From Xanthobacter agilis (GTDB taxonomy: Bacteria > Pseudomonadota > Alphaproteobacteria > Rhizobiales > Xanthobacteraceae): DNA of 34,944 nt. The position numbers and the translations under genes are program-made. Positions 9,594 to 17,858 of this stretch are shown here, piece after piece. Within the stretch, counting starts at the first letter, position 1. The number at the start of each line of letters is the position of its first letter. The DNA lies in assembly GCF_021730435.1 (NCBI RefSeq), contig NZ_JABWGX010000037.1, positions 1 through 34,944 on the forward strand. The letters run 5' to 3'. The notes below the pieces were generated by a model. It was not told where the DNA came from and did no database searches. It saw only the letters and a program-made list of their open reading frames with translations.

Positions 9594-9881
9594 ATGCCGA
9601 AGCTGAAGCTCAGCGAGATCCTTGACGAGAAGCCGGTGAAGGTGACCGTGGAGCTACCGGCGAAGCTGCATCGGGACCTTGTCGCCTACTCGGAAATCCT
9701 TAGTCGGGAAAACAATCAGTCCCCTACAGAGCCATCCCGTCTCGTAGTCCCCATGCTTGAGCGCTTCATCGCGACGGATCGTGGATTTGCGAAGGCTCGG
9801 CGCGCTGCGCCTCCAGATCCTGCGAACGGGCAATCGCTGGGTTCGCTTCCGAGGAGGGAGCCATCGTCCGGGCAAGGCTGA
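9594..9881 (+). CDS. DUF2274 family protein of the trb operon
   Basis: The 95-residue product begins KLKLSEILDEKPVKVTVELPAKLHRDLVAY, matching DUF2274 proteins that regularly close trb operons in Hyphomicrobiales elements. The arrangement (short strand, then helices, then VPMLERFIATDRGFAKARR) recalls ribbon-helix-helix DNA-binding proteins, so a regulatory role is plausible, but no function is established. The start at 9594 is one base after the trbI stop, with TTACGGAGG at 9580-9588 as ribosome-binding site inside trbI. The C-terminal roughly 38 residues overlap the 3' end of the convergent LysR gene, so this tail may be non-native extension caused by loss of the original stop. Confidence 0.82.
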   Translation: MPKLKLSEILDEKPVKVTVELPAKLHRDLVAYSEILSRENNQSPTEPSRLVVPMLERFIATDRGFAKARRAAPPDPANGQSLGSLPRREPSSGQG

Positions 9882-10791
9882 GGAGCGTTCGAAACGCGGG
9901 ATTGTCGTTCTTCGGCGACCAGGCCGCATGGAATGAAACCACCTCGTCGTGCAGCGGGCGATAGGTCACCCCGGCGACCTTCACCAGACGTTCCGATTCG
10001 ATGATCAACGTCGTTCCGCGGCCGGACGCCACCAGATTGAGAAGCTTGTAGCGCCCGACCCCCTGCGCCTCGACACGGGCCTCTCCTTCGACCTCCCGGA
10101 TTCGCCGGACAACATAGTCTTGAATCCGCGCGCCCGCTGGCGTGTCTCGGAGAAGGAATTTCTCAGCTCTGAGATCCCGCCATGTCAATGACGCCAAGGC
10201 AGCAAGCTGATGGCCTTCAGGCAATGCCACCAGCACCTGTTCCGACCAAAGGTAAGCTGAGTCGCACTCGCCAAAATCGCTCAGCCCAATGACAAAGGCG
10301 ATATCAACCTGAAATTGGCGAAGGGCATTGATGTGCTCATGTGCTTCACCCTCGACGAAGTCGATGTGAACTGATCCATGTCTTGCATCATATGCTCGAA
10401 ACAAGGTTGACAAAAATCCGGAGGAAAGGGACGAAAACAGTCCAACCTTGAGATATCCACCCTCCGCCCGTCCGATGGCAGCCACTTCTGCAGCCCCGTC
10501 CTGAATGTGGTCCAGGGCATGACGGGCACGATGAAGGAAGCGCTGGCCGGCCATCGTCAGGTTAATTCCCCCTGAGTGCCGCACGAACAGGGACGCGCCG
10601 ATCTGGTCTTCAACGTCGCGAATCCGACGACTGACGGAGGATTCCTGCACCCCCAGTGCCGCTGCCGCCTTCCGAAAGCTTCCAGCATCTGCTGCCGCGA
10701 TGAAATATCGGAGATCACGCACTTCGATATCAAATAATGCTCGCCTCACAACACGCCTCAACGCACAACCGAAATAGGGAAAATTTACCAC
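9766..10791 (-). CDS. LysR-family transcriptional regulator
   Basis: This is a LysR-type regulator with an N-terminal winged helix-turn-helix (VRDLRYFIAAADAGSFRKAAAALGVQESSVSRRIRDVEDQIGASLF) and a C-terminal periplasmic-binding-like effector domain (YLKVGLFSSLSSGFL onward). The longest frame gives 341 residues from a GTG at 10791, but family members normally begin a few residues before RDLRYF, so a GTG at 10722 (318 residues) is a realistic alternative. The C-terminal about 39 residues overlap the DUF2274 gene tail to tail. Base composition is visibly less GC-rich than the trb genes or the chromosome to the right. LysR regulators are known to control rhizobial ICE transfer, so it may regulate this element; the effector is unknown. 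Confidence 0.9.
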   Translation of the reverse strand: MVNFPYFGCALRRVVRRALFDIEVRDLRYFIAAADAGSFRKAAAALGVQESSVSRRIRDVEDQIGASLFVRHSGGINLTMAGQRFLHRARHALDHIQDGAAEVAAIGRAEGGYLKVGLFSSLSSGFLSTLFRAYDARHGSVHIDFVEGEAHEHINALRQFQVDIAFVIGLSDFGECDSAYLWSEQVLVALPEGHQLAALASLTWRDLRAEKFLLRDTPAGARIQDYVVRRIREVEGEARVEAQGVGRYKLLNLVASGRGTTLIIESERLVKVAGVTYRPLHDEVVSFHAAWSPKNDNPAFRTLLSLARTMAPSSEANPAIARSQDLEAQRAEPSQIHDPSR

Positions 10792-11296
10792 TCGCCAGCC
10801 AAAGTCGCAATCTTAAGTTGTCCTTAGCGTCGCATTTGCCGGCGCTCTCGGCATCCCTCGCCCGTTCGCCGCCGAGCGAATCGTTGCATCATCCGCTGGG
10901 GATCCCGCTCTTACCTTGATCGCTGACCACCCATTTTACCCCTCCGATTTGGCGCTCACCTCGTTTGGCCGGCAAGCGCGAGACCGTGAGCCCGACAGCC
11001 ATCTTTGACAGCCACGCCGAGCGGCGGAACCACGTTCAAAGTTGCTATTGGAAGCCGTCAGGCGGTTGGAGAGCGACTTGAGTTGCGATCTCTGCTCCGG
11101 GAAGACGCTTCGGAGGGACGCAGTTGAAGGAGATGGGACACCAAGCACAGGCCGACGCTGTCGCCCAACGCAGCTATCCGCTCACGCCCCCTATATGGAG
11201 CGAAGCGAGCCACATCGTGGTCCTAGGCGATTAATGTTCCCCGCCCGGTTCGGATCGCGGGATGATGCGCAAACGCCAAAACAATCATCAGTTGCA
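10792..11296. other. Gene-poor end of the ICE region
   Basis: This stretch of about 505 bp lies between the LysR gene and the 3' end of tRNA-Arg. Short open frames exist (for example minus strand 10936-11148), but none gives a recognisable protein, and composition is mixed. It presumably contains the LysR promoter and one end of the integrated element. I found no integrase remnant and no second copy of the tRNA 3' end in it. Confidence 0.45.
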
Positions 11297-11373
11297 TGGC
11301 GCACCCGACACGATTCGAACGTGTGGCCTCCGCCTTCGGAGGGCGGCGCTCTATCCAGCTGAGCTACGGGTGC
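11297..11373 (-). tRNA. tRNA-Arg, anticodon CCG
   Basis: The minus strand reads a complete 77-nt tRNA. The acceptor arms are GCACCCG (11373-11367) and CGGGTGC (11307-11301), with discriminator G and an encoded CCA at 11299-11297. The D-arm (GCTCAGCTGGATAGAGC), the anticodon stem CCGCC/GGCGG with loop CTCCGAA, and the T-arm with GTTCGAATC are all intact. Anticodon CCG reads the Arg codon CGG. The 3' end faces the trb region, the orientation expected when an ICE integrates into the 3' end of a tRNA gene. A partial copy of its 5' half lies upstream at 11498-11539. No strong promoter is visible directly before this copy. Confidence 0.97.
11332..11373 (-). repeat. 42-bp direct repeat, copy 1 (5' half of intact tRNA-Arg)
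   Basis: These 42 bases, tRNA positions 1-42 through the anticodon loop, are identical to 11498-11539 in the same orientation. Identity stops sharply on both sides (11331 against 11497, and 11374 against 11540). The two copies enclose a 124-bp spacer. Confidence 0.9.
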
Positions 11374-11497
11374 CTGCTGCTTACGCAGTGCTTACTCGGA
11401 TTTCCTGCGAAAGTGAAGCCCTCGGCCCAACGCTCGCAAGTCGTTGAATTCAAAAACGCTTTTCTTCACACTTTTCGCACCAGCCGGCTTGACACGT

Positions 11498-11539
11498 GCC
11501 TTCGGAGGGCGGCGCTCTATCCAGCTGAGCTACGGGTGC
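11498..11539 (-). pseudogene. Truncated tRNA-Arg(CCG) copy, 5' half only
   Basis: This is an exact copy of nucleotides 1-42 of the neighbouring tRNA-Arg: acceptor 5' strand, D-arm, anticodon loop and the start of the 3' anticodon stem. It lacks the 3' half, the T-arm and CCA, so it cannot give a functional tRNA by itself. The sequence following it (minus strand ACGTGTCAAGCC) has no similarity to the missing half. It begins exactly at tRNA position 1 and sits just downstream of a well-spaced promoter, which suggests that this is the original 5' end of the gene and that the intact copy was made by an insertion or duplication event. Confidence 0.88.
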
Positions 11540-11916
11540 AGGAACGCGATGTCTATTGTGGCTTTCATAATCCATACATTCGCATCCGGCAACTCCGGCC
11601 CCGCCTTTTTCGCACAGCCATTCGTATCCGCGATTCCAGTCTCGACAGCCCCTCACAGCGACCGGAAAAGAGATACAAGCATTTGATATATATTTATTTT
11701 AATGGGATCAAGGGCAAGCGGCCGCGTGGAGCACCCGAGATCTTGCGCGGCAATCGGCCATGTTTTTCACTTTTCCGGTGCGCCACGGCACGCGGATTGA
11801 CGACCACGCCCCGCCGTCGGCTTGTCAGCCACACCACCTAAAATCCCCGCTGCGATCGCGACGCTTGCGAAGCTCCACTCCGCCGGCTGCGGATGGGCGG
11901 CTGGAAGCGCGAAGGA
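11540..11916. other. Intergenic stretch between tRNA locus and nrdA regulatory region
   Basis: No gene is supported here. Besides the predicted tRNA promoter it contains an AT-rich run around 11683-11702 that stands out in this GC-rich sequence. Frames crossing it on either strand lack family resemblance. Confidence 0.4.
11564..11592 (-). promoter_or_regulatory. Predicted promoter of the tRNA-Arg locus
   Basis: On the minus strand TTGCCG (11592-11587), a 17-bp spacer and TATGAA (11569-11564) form a sigma-70-like promoter about 25 bases before the 5' end of the truncated tRNA copy, a spacing typical of stable RNA genes. An AT-rich patch near 11683-11702 lies farther upstream, too distant for a standard UP element. 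The intact tRNA may be transcribed from here by read-through. Confidence 0.45.
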
Positions 11917-11946
11917 TTGACATTCATGCCGCGATGGCCACTAAAT
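11917..11946 (+). promoter_or_regulatory. Predicted nrdAB promoter
   Basis: A perfect TTGACA at 11917-11922 is followed after 18 bases by CTAAAT (11941-11946), a weak -10. Transcription would start near 11953, at or just inside the 5' edge of the cobalamin aptamer. The -35 match and the position are the main support; the -10 is poor, so the exact boundaries are tentative. Confidence 0.4.
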
Positions 11947-12130
11947 GTTGTGGTCACGGTCTCTCGACTCGCAAGATCGAGAGCGAAGAGGGAAGTCGGT
12001 TTGAAGCCGGCGCTGCCCCCGCAACTGTAAGCGGCGAGTTCTTGTTCAAGCCATGTCACTGGGGCCGCAAGGCTTTGGGAAGACGGACAAGAGCCATGAC
12101 CCGCGAGCCAGGAGACCTGCCGCGACATCA
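11946..12130 (+). ncRNA. Cobalamin (B12) riboswitch aptamer upstream of nrdA
   Basis: The conserved core of the cobalamin riboswitch is directly readable: GAGGGAAG, then GCCGGCGCTGCCCCCGCAAC and TGTAAGCGGCGA, a GTCACTG segment, TTTGGGAAGACGGAC, GACCCGCGAG, and the B12 box AGCCAGGAGACCTGCC at 12106-12121. Order and spacing match the known class. It is on the same strand as nrdA and 112 bases before its first ATG. The family binds adenosylcobalamin and usually switches off the downstream gene. The 5' edge is approximate. Confidence 0.93.
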
Positions 12131-12152
12131 TGAACGTCCACGGGCGGGGTGT

Positions 12153-12198
12153 CCCGGGGGAACGCTTGCTCCGGGTGGCCTGTGCCGGCCCGGTTTTT
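12153..12198 (+). terminator. Riboswitch expression platform: antiterminator/intrinsic terminator
   Basis: CCGGG-T-GGC (12171-12179), loop CTGT, and GCC-GG-CCCGG (12184-12193) can form a GC-rich hairpin with a small internal loop, immediately followed by five T residues at 12194-12198. This is a textbook intrinsic terminator between aptamer and nrdA. The upstream CCCGG at 12153-12157 can pair instead with 12171-12175, giving a competing antiterminator. The expected logic is termination when adenosylcobalamin is bound. Folding was judged by eye. Confidence 0.7.
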
Positions 12199-12241
12199 CG
12201 CACGCGTCCGCCCGAACTCCGCCCCCAGTTCCACATCGGGG

Positions 12242-15148
12242 ATGATGATGCCTGCGACCGCCGAACGCCATGCCAATGGACTCCAACAGCTCCATCCGCC
12301 GGGGGCCGACCATGCGGTGGCGACGAGCGCCCCCGGCTACCAGCTCATCCGTCGCAACGGCGCGGTCACGCCGTTCGATGCCTCGAAGATCACGGTCGCG
12401 TTAACCAAGGCCTTTCTGGCCGTGGAAGGACAGCCCGCCGCCGCGTCTCGCCGCATCCACGACATCGTCGCCGGCCTGACCGAACAGATCGTGGCAAGCC
12501 TGACCCGGCGCCCCGACATCGGACGGACCTTTCATATCGAGGAGGTTCAGGATCAGGTGGAATTGGCGCTGATGCGCGGCGAGCACCACAAGGTCGCCCG
12601 AGCCTATGTGCTCTATCGCGAGGAGCGCGCGAAGGCCCGCGCCGCGGCACGGCCGGTGGCCATCCCCGCCCCCATGCTGCGGATGACGGCGGCGGACGGC
12701 ACACTTGAGCCGCTGGATGCCGGGCGCCTCGCCACCGTGATCGGCGAGGCCTGCGCGGAGCTCGACGGCGTCTGCGCCGAGGCGATCCTCACGGAGGCGC
12801 GGCGCAATCTCTATGACGGCATCTCGCTCGACGAACTGGCGCAGGCGCCCATCCTGGCGGCGCGCACGCTGGTGGAGACCGAGCCAAACTATTCCAAGGT
12901 CAGCGCCCGCCTGCTGCTGGACAAGCTGCGAAGAGAGGCCTTGAGCTTCGTCGCCGGACGGCCGGAACAGGCGACGCAGGCCGAGATGGCGGAGCGCTAT
13001 GGCGCGTATCTCCACGTTTATGTGAAGACCGGTATCGCCAATGCTCTGCTCGATCCCGAGCTCGGCCGCTTCGATCTGAGCCGGCTTGCGGCCGCGCTCA
13101 AGCCCGAGCGCGACCTCAAGTTTGATTATCTCGGCCTGCAGACCCTCTATGATCGCTATTTTCTCCATGTCTGCGGCACCCGCTTCGAGCTGCCGCAGGC
13201 GTTCTTCATGCGGGTCGCCATGGGGCTGGCTATGCGCGAGGTGGATCGGGAAGCGCAGGCCATCGCCTTTTACGATCTGCTTTCGTCCTTCGATTTCATG
13301 GCTTCGACGCCGACCTTGTTCAACGCCGGCACGCTCAGGCCGCAGCTGTCCTCCTGCTTCCTGACCACGGTGGCGGACGATCTCGAGGGCATCTTCAAGG
13401 CGGTGAAGGACAACGCCCTGCTCGCCAAATATTCCGGCGGCCTCGGCAATGACTGGACGCCGGTGCGCGGCCTCGGCGCGCACATCAAGGGCACCAACGG
13501 CGAAAGCCAGGGCATCGTGCCGTTCCTCAAGGTAGCCAACGATACCGCCATCGCGGTCAACCAGGGTGGCAAGCGCAAGGGCGCGGTCTGCGCGTACCTC
13601 GAAACCTGGCATGTGGACATCGAGGAGTTTCTCGACCTGCGGAAGAACACCGGCGACGACCGCCGCCGCACCCACGACATGAACACGGCAAACTGGATCC
13701 CCGATCTGTTCATGCAGCGGGTCGAGACCGGCGGACCATGGACCTTGTTCTCGCCCGACGAAGTGCCGGACCTGCACGATCTTTATGGCAAGCCCTTCAA
13801 GGCCGCCTATGAAGCCTATGAGGAAAAGGCCCGGCGCGGGGACATCAAGGTGTTCAAACAGGTGGCCGCGGTCGACCTCTGGCGGCGGATGCTGACCATG
13901 CTGTTCGAGACCGGCCACCCCTGGATCACCTTCAAGGATGCCTGCAACCTGCGCTCCCCGCAGAGCCATGCCGGTGTGGTGCACTCCTCGAACCTGTGCG
14001 CCGAGATCACGCTGAACACCAGCGCCGACGAGGTCGCGGTCTGCAACCTGGGCTCGGTTAACCTTGCCGCCCATGTCACCGTTGAGGGGCTCGATCAGGA
14101 AAAGCTCAAGCGCACGGTGACGACCGCCATGCGCATGCTCGACAATGTGGTGGACATCAATTTCTACACCATCTCCGAGGCGCGCCGCTCCAACCTGCGG
14201 CACCGCCCGGTGGGCCTGGGGCTGATGGGCTTCCAGGACGCGCTCCAGACCCTGCGCCTGCCGGCGGCGTCCGAAGCCGCGGTCAACTTTGCCGACACCT
14301 CCATGGAGGCGATCAGCTTTCATGCGATCTCGGCCTCGGTCGATCTCGCCGCCGAGCGCGGCCGCTATCCGAGTTTCGCCGGCTCGCTGTGGTCGAAGGG
14401 CATCCTGCCGATCGATTCGCTCGAAATCCTGTCGCAGGCCCGCGACGGCGATGTGGAGCTTGACCGGTCCTCGACGCTGGACTGGGAGAGCCTGCGCCAA
14501 CGGGTGCAGACCACCGGCATGCGCAACTCGAACACCATGGCGATCGCGCCGACCGCCACCATTTCCAACATCGTCGGCGTCTCCCAATCCATCGAGCCGT
14601 CCTACAGCCAGCTCTACGTCAAGGCGAACATGTCCGGTGACTTCACCGTGGTGAATGCCGACCTCGTGCGCGACCTGAAGGCGCGCGGGCTATGGGACGA
14701 AGTCATGATCTGCGACCTGAAATATTATGATGGCATGGTCAGCCGGATCGACCGCGTACCCGACGATCTGAAAGCGCTCTATGCCACCTCCTTCGAGATC
14801 GAACCGAGCTGGCTGATCCGCGCCGCCGCGCGCCGACAGAAATGGATCGACCAGGGCCAGTCGCTCAATCTCTACATGGCGCAGCCCTCGGGCCGGAAAC
14901 TTGATGAAGCCTATCGCCTGGCCTGGCGGCTGGGTCTCAAGACCACCTATTATTTGCGCGGCCTCAGCGCCACCCATGTGGAAAAATCCACCCTCAAGGG
15001 CACCGACGGCAAGCTCAACGCCGTTGCCGTCGGCGGCCTCACGGTCGCGGCGGCCGGTCCCATCCTGGTCGAGACGCCGCCATTCAACGACCCGGCCGCG
15101 CCGAGCGCCTGCGCCATCGACGACCCGACCTGCGAAGCCTGCCAGTGA
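12242..15148 (+). CDS. nrdA: Ribonucleoside-diphosphate reductase large subunit (class I, NrdA)
   Basis: NrdA reduces ribonucleoside diphosphates to deoxyribonucleotides using a thiyl radical delivered by NrdB. From the ATG at 12242 the product has 968 residues. It carries an N-terminal ATP-cone (about 33-125, [14 protein letters not shown]) and a second, more divergent cone-like repeat (about 145-235), as in Chlamydia NrdA. Active-site residues are C372 (LSSCFL), C586 with N584 and E588 (SNLCAEI), probably C601 (AVCNLG), the PTATISN block, and a C-terminal redox pair C964/C967 (TCEACQ). Three consecutive ATGs (12242, 12245, 12248) are possible starts; the frame continues upstream to 12149, but that would run through the terminator. 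The stop overlaps or nearly abuts nrdB. Confidence 0.95.
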   Translation: MMMPATAERHANGLQQLHPPGADHAVATSAPGYQLIRRNGAVTPFDASKITVALTKAFLAVEGQPAAASRRIHDIVAGLTEQIVASLTRRPDIGRTFHIEEVQDQVELALMRGEHHKVARAYVLYREERAKARAAARPVAIPAPMLRMTAADGTLEPLDAGRLATVIGEACAELDGVCAEAILTEARRNLYDGISLDELAQAPILAARTLVETEPNYSKVSARLLLDKLRREALSFVAGRPEQATQAEMAERYGAYLHVYVKTGIANALLDPELGRFDLSRLAAALKPERDLKFDYLGLQTLYDRYFLHVCGTRFELPQAFFMRVAMGLAMREVDREAQAIAFYDLLSSFDFMASTPTLFNAGTLRPQLSSCFLTTVADDLEGIFKAVKDNALLAKYSGGLGNDWTPVRGLGAHIKGTNGESQGIVPFLKVANDTAIAVNQGGKRKGAVCAYLETWHVDIEEFLDLRKNTGDDRRRTHDMNTANWIPDLFMQRVETGGPWTLFSPDEVPDLHDLYGKPFKAAYEAYEEKARRGDIKVFKQVAAVDLWRRMLTMLFETGHPWITFKDACNLRSPQSHAGVVHSSNLCAEITLNTSADEVAVCNLGSVNLAAHVTVEGLDQEKLKRTVTTAMRMLDNVVDINFYTISEARRSNLRHRPVGLGLMGFQDALQTLRLPAASEAAVNFADTSMEAISFHAISASVDLAAERGRYPSFAGSLWSKGILPIDSLEILSQARDGDVELDRSSTLDWESLRQRVQTTGMRNSNTMAIAPTATISNIVGVSQSIEPSYSQLYVKANMSGDFTVVNADLVRDLKARGLWDEVMICDLKYYDGMVSRIDRVPDDLKALYATSFEIEPSWLIRAAARRQKWIDQGQSLNLYMAQPSGRKLDEAYRLAWRLGLKTTYYLRGLSATHVEKSTLKGTDGKLNAVAVGGLTVAAAGPILVETPPFNDPAAPSACAIDDPTCEACQ

Positions 15149-15174
15149 GCAGCCGGAACCAAGGACTCATCACC

Positions 15175-16308
15175 ATGCTCGACTGGTCAGACCCCACCCC
15201 ACCGGCCGTCCCCACCCGCCGGCCCGCCGCGCCGCCGTTCGGAAACGCCGCCGGAGACACCACGGGACTTGGCGCCATCGACCGCTCCGGCGGACGCGTG
15301 AGCGTTGACGAGAAGCGGATGATCAACTGCCGCGCCGACGTCAATCAGCTCCTGCCACTCAAGTACAACTGGGCCTGGGAAAAGTATCTCTCCGCCTGCA
15401 ACAACCATTGGATGCCGACCGAGGTCTCCATGCAGGCCGATATCGCTTTGTGGAAGTCGCGCGATGGCCTCAGCGCGGACGAGCGACACGCCATCAAGCG
15501 CAATCTCGGCTTCTTCGCCGCCTCCGAAAGCCTCGTCGCCAACAACATCGTGCTGGCCATCTACCGCCACCTCACCAATCCCGAATGCCGGCAATATCTT
15601 TTGCGACAGGCGTTCGAGGAGGCGGTGCATACGCACACCTTTCAATACATCGTGGAAAGCCTGGGCCTCGACGAGGGCGAGCTGTTCAACATGTATCGGG
15701 AAGTGCCCTCCATCACCGACAAGGCGGCCTGGGCGCTGGCCCACACCCAGAGCCTGAGCGACCCGGCGTTCCGGACCGGGACGCCGGCGGCGGACCAGCA
15801 GTTCCTGCGTGATCTCGTCGCCTTCTACGTCGTGTTCGAGGGCATGTGGTTCTACACCGGCTTCGCGCAGATCCTCTCGCTCGGCCGGCGCAACAAGATG
15901 GTCGGCATCGCCGAGCAATACCAGTACATCCTGCGCGATGAGAGTATCCACCTGAACTTCGGCATCGACGTCATCAACCAGATCCGGCACGAAAACCCGC
16001 ATCTGTGGACGACGCAATTTCAGGAGGAGGTGCGCGGCATGCTGAAAGAGGCGGCCGCGCTCGAGGCCGCCTATGGGCGGGACACCATGCCGCGCGGCTT
16101 CCTCGGGTTGAACGCGGCGCTGTGCGAACAATACATGCACGTCATCACCAACCGCCGCTGCGCCCAACTCGGCCTTGCCCCGGTGTTCGCGGAAGCCGAG
16201 AATCCGTTTCCTTGGATGAGCGAGGCCATGGACCTGAAGAAGGAGAAGAACTTCTTCGAAACCCGCGTCATCGAATACCAGAACGGCGGCGCACTGGCCT
16301 GGGATTGA
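15175..16308 (+). CDS. nrdB: Ribonucleoside-diphosphate reductase small subunit, class Ic type
   Basis: NrdB builds the metal cofactor that starts catalysis in NrdA. Numbered from the ATG at 15175 (377 residues; AAGGA ten bases upstream), the metal ligands are E118 (ASESL), E149 and H152 (EEAVHTH), E222 (VFEGM), and E256 and H259 (RDESIH). The residue at the radical-tyrosine position, three after the H in THTF, is F156 (codon TTT at 15640-15642) instead of Tyr. First ligand Glu rather than Asp and Phe at this site define class Ic enzymes with a Mn/Fe cofactor, known from Chlamydia trachomatis; much of the rest also resembles that protein, including [14 protein letters not shown] near the end. 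A GTG at 15145 overlapping the nrdA stop is an alternative start. Confidence 0.94.
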   Translation: MLDWSDPTPPAVPTRRPAAPPFGNAAGDTTGLGAIDRSGGRVSVDEKRMINCRADVNQLLPLKYNWAWEKYLSACNNHWMPTEVSMQADIALWKSRDGLSADERHAIKRNLGFFAASESLVANNIVLAIYRHLTNPECRQYLLRQAFEEAVHTHTFQYIVESLGLDEGELFNMYREVPSITDKAAWALAHTQSLSDPAFRTGTPAADQQFLRDLVAFYVVFEGMWFYTGFAQILSLGRRNKMVGIAEQYQYILRDESIHLNFGIDVINQIRHENPHLWTTQFQEEVRGMLKEAAALEAAYGRDTMPRGFLGLNAALCEQYMHVITNRRCAQLGLAPVFAEAENPFPWMSEAMDLKKEKNFFETRVIEYQNGGALAWD

Positions 16309-16466
16309 GGCGACAACGGCTCCGGCCCGCGTGAGGCGCGCCCACGCCCCCGCGGTGGCGGCGCCGCCCCGTCCCGATGGAATGCGCGCGCCCCCCTTGC
16401 CATCGGCGCGCGGCGCCTGTCCCATGGCGAGATCCGTTCAGACCGGTCCGGGGGGATTAAGAGGCC

Positions 16467-17837
16467 ATGAGTTCCAACACCTCCTTTTTCGGCGACCTGC
16501 TCGGCTCCATCGCGGAGCGTGGCCGCGCGTTGCTGGAGCGTTCCAGCCGGGTCAGCGGCGCCACCAAGGCGGCAACCCTGGTGGAACGCTGCGAGGAGCT
16601 GCTTTCCGGCAAGGGCGAGGCCTCCGGCGTCGCTCTGGCCACCGACATCCTCGACCGCTACGGCCGCATGAAGACCGGCGAGCGCATTGCCTTCTTCGAG
16701 GCCCTGGCGCAAACCTTCGGGGTGGATCGCGCCCGGCTCGCAGCCGCCATCGAAGCCTACGGCCGCACCGAATCGGATGCCGCCGCCGCCGAACTGCACG
16801 CGGCCAGCGAGCCGCGCCGGCTGGAGCTGTTTCGCCGTTTCAACATGGCGCAGGGCGCCACCTTGTCGCTGGTGCGCATGCGGGAAAATCTCATGGACGC
16901 GCTGGTGCACCGGCGCGACCTTTCGGCCGTGGACCGGGACTTCGGCCACCTGTTCTCGACCTGGTTCAATCGGGGGTTCCTGGTGCTGCGCCGTATCGAC
17001 TGGGCCACGCCCGCCAACGTGCTGGAAAAGATCATCCGCTATGAGGCGGTGCACGAGATCCGCGATTGGAACGATCTGCGCGCCCGCGTCGACAGCCCCG
17101 ACCGGCATTGCTACGCCTTCTTCCACCCCGCCCTCGTGGACGAGCCCCTGATCTTCGTGGAAGTGGCGCTGGAAAAGGAGATTCCCGGCGCCATCGCCCC
17201 CATCCTCGACCAACAGCGGCAACACCTCGACCCCGCCAAGGCCACCACCGCGGTGTTCTATTCCATCTCCAATTGCCAGCGTGGCCTGTCGGGGGTGTCG
17301 TTCGGCAATTTCCTCATCAAGCAGGTGGTGGAGGAGATTTCCCGCGAACTGCCGAACCTGACCACCTTCGTCACCCTGTCCCCGGCGCCGGCCTTCGGCA
17401 AATGGCTGGAGGCGGAGCGCGCCAGCGGGTCGTCGGCGGTGCTGTCGGCGGCGGACCTGGAGACCCTGAAGCTCCTGGACGATCCCGAATGGCCGCAGAA
17501 GGACGAAGCGCGCGACACCATCACCCCGGTGCTGCAGGCCACCGCCGCCTATTATTTCCTGGTCGCCCGCTCGGCCAAGGGACGCCCGCTCGACCCGGTG
17601 GCGCGCTTCCATCTGGGCAATGGCGCCCGGCTGGAGCGCATCAACGCCATGGGCGACCTCTCGGCCAAGGGCATCGCCCAGGCGGCCGGGCTCATGGTGA
17701 ACTACCGCTATGTGCTCACCGACATCGAGAAGAACCACGAAGCCTTCTTGGGCAAGGGCGACGTGGTGGCGAGCTCGGCGGTGAAGAAGCTGCTGCGGGG
17801 CGAGCATTCCGCCCGCGCGCTGGTGCCGGCAAGCTGA
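16467..17837 (+). CDS. matA: Malonyl-CoA decarboxylase MatA
   Basis: MatA converts malonyl-CoA to acetyl-CoA and CO2. The 456-residue protein has the helical N-terminal domain of the family and a C-terminal GNAT-like catalytic domain. Family signatures include FFHPALVDEPLIFVEVAL, YSISNCQRGLSGVSFGNFLIKQV, TLSPAPAFGKW with S305, and FHLGNGA with H382; these Ser and His correspond to the catalytic residues known in the human enzyme. The start has AAGAGG five bases upstream. The 158-bp gap before it holds a 7-bp inverted repeat (16374-16380 with 16400-16406) that may end nrdAB transcripts. matB follows after 21 bases, as in rhizobial mat operons. Confidence 0.95.
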   Translation: MSSNTSFFGDLLGSIAERGRALLERSSRVSGATKAATLVERCEELLSGKGEASGVALATDILDRYGRMKTGERIAFFEALAQTFGVDRARLAAAIEAYGRTESDAAAAELHAASEPRRLELFRRFNMAQGATLSLVRMRENLMDALVHRRDLSAVDRDFGHLFSTWFNRGFLVLRRIDWATPANVLEKIIRYEAVHEIRDWNDLRARVDSPDRHCYAFFHPALVDEPLIFVEVALEKEIPGAIAPILDQQRQHLDPAKATTAVFYSISNCQRGLSGVSFGNFLIKQVVEEISRELPNLTTFVTLSPAPAFGKWLEAERASGSSAVLSAADLETLKLLDDPEWPQKDEARDTITPVLQATAAYYFLVARSAKGRPLDPVARFHLGNGARLERINAMGDLSAKGIAQAAGLMVNYRYVLTDIEKNHEAFLGKGDVVASSAVKKLLRGEHSARALVPAS

Positions 17838-17858
17838 AGCAAGACCATTGGAAACGCC

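Noticed and set aside
10936-11148. 70-codon minus-strand frame between lysR and tRNA-Arg
   Set aside because: Ser/Arg-rich translation, no ribosome-binding site seen and no family recognised.
11683-11702. AT-rich ATATAT-containing run considered as an NrdR box or replication site
   Set aside because: NrdR sites come as paired 16-bp boxes near the nrd promoter; this run is single, over 200 bases away and does not fit the consensus.
11296-11841. 181-codon plus-strand frame beginning MAHPTRFERVASAFGGR
   Set aside because: This is the well-known artefact of translating the complement of a tRNA gene; the frame also crosses the truncated tRNA copy.
12149-12241. Upstream extension of the nrdA frame (31 extra codons)
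   Set aside because: It would be translated from within the riboswitch terminator, and the added residues do not resemble NrdA N-termini.
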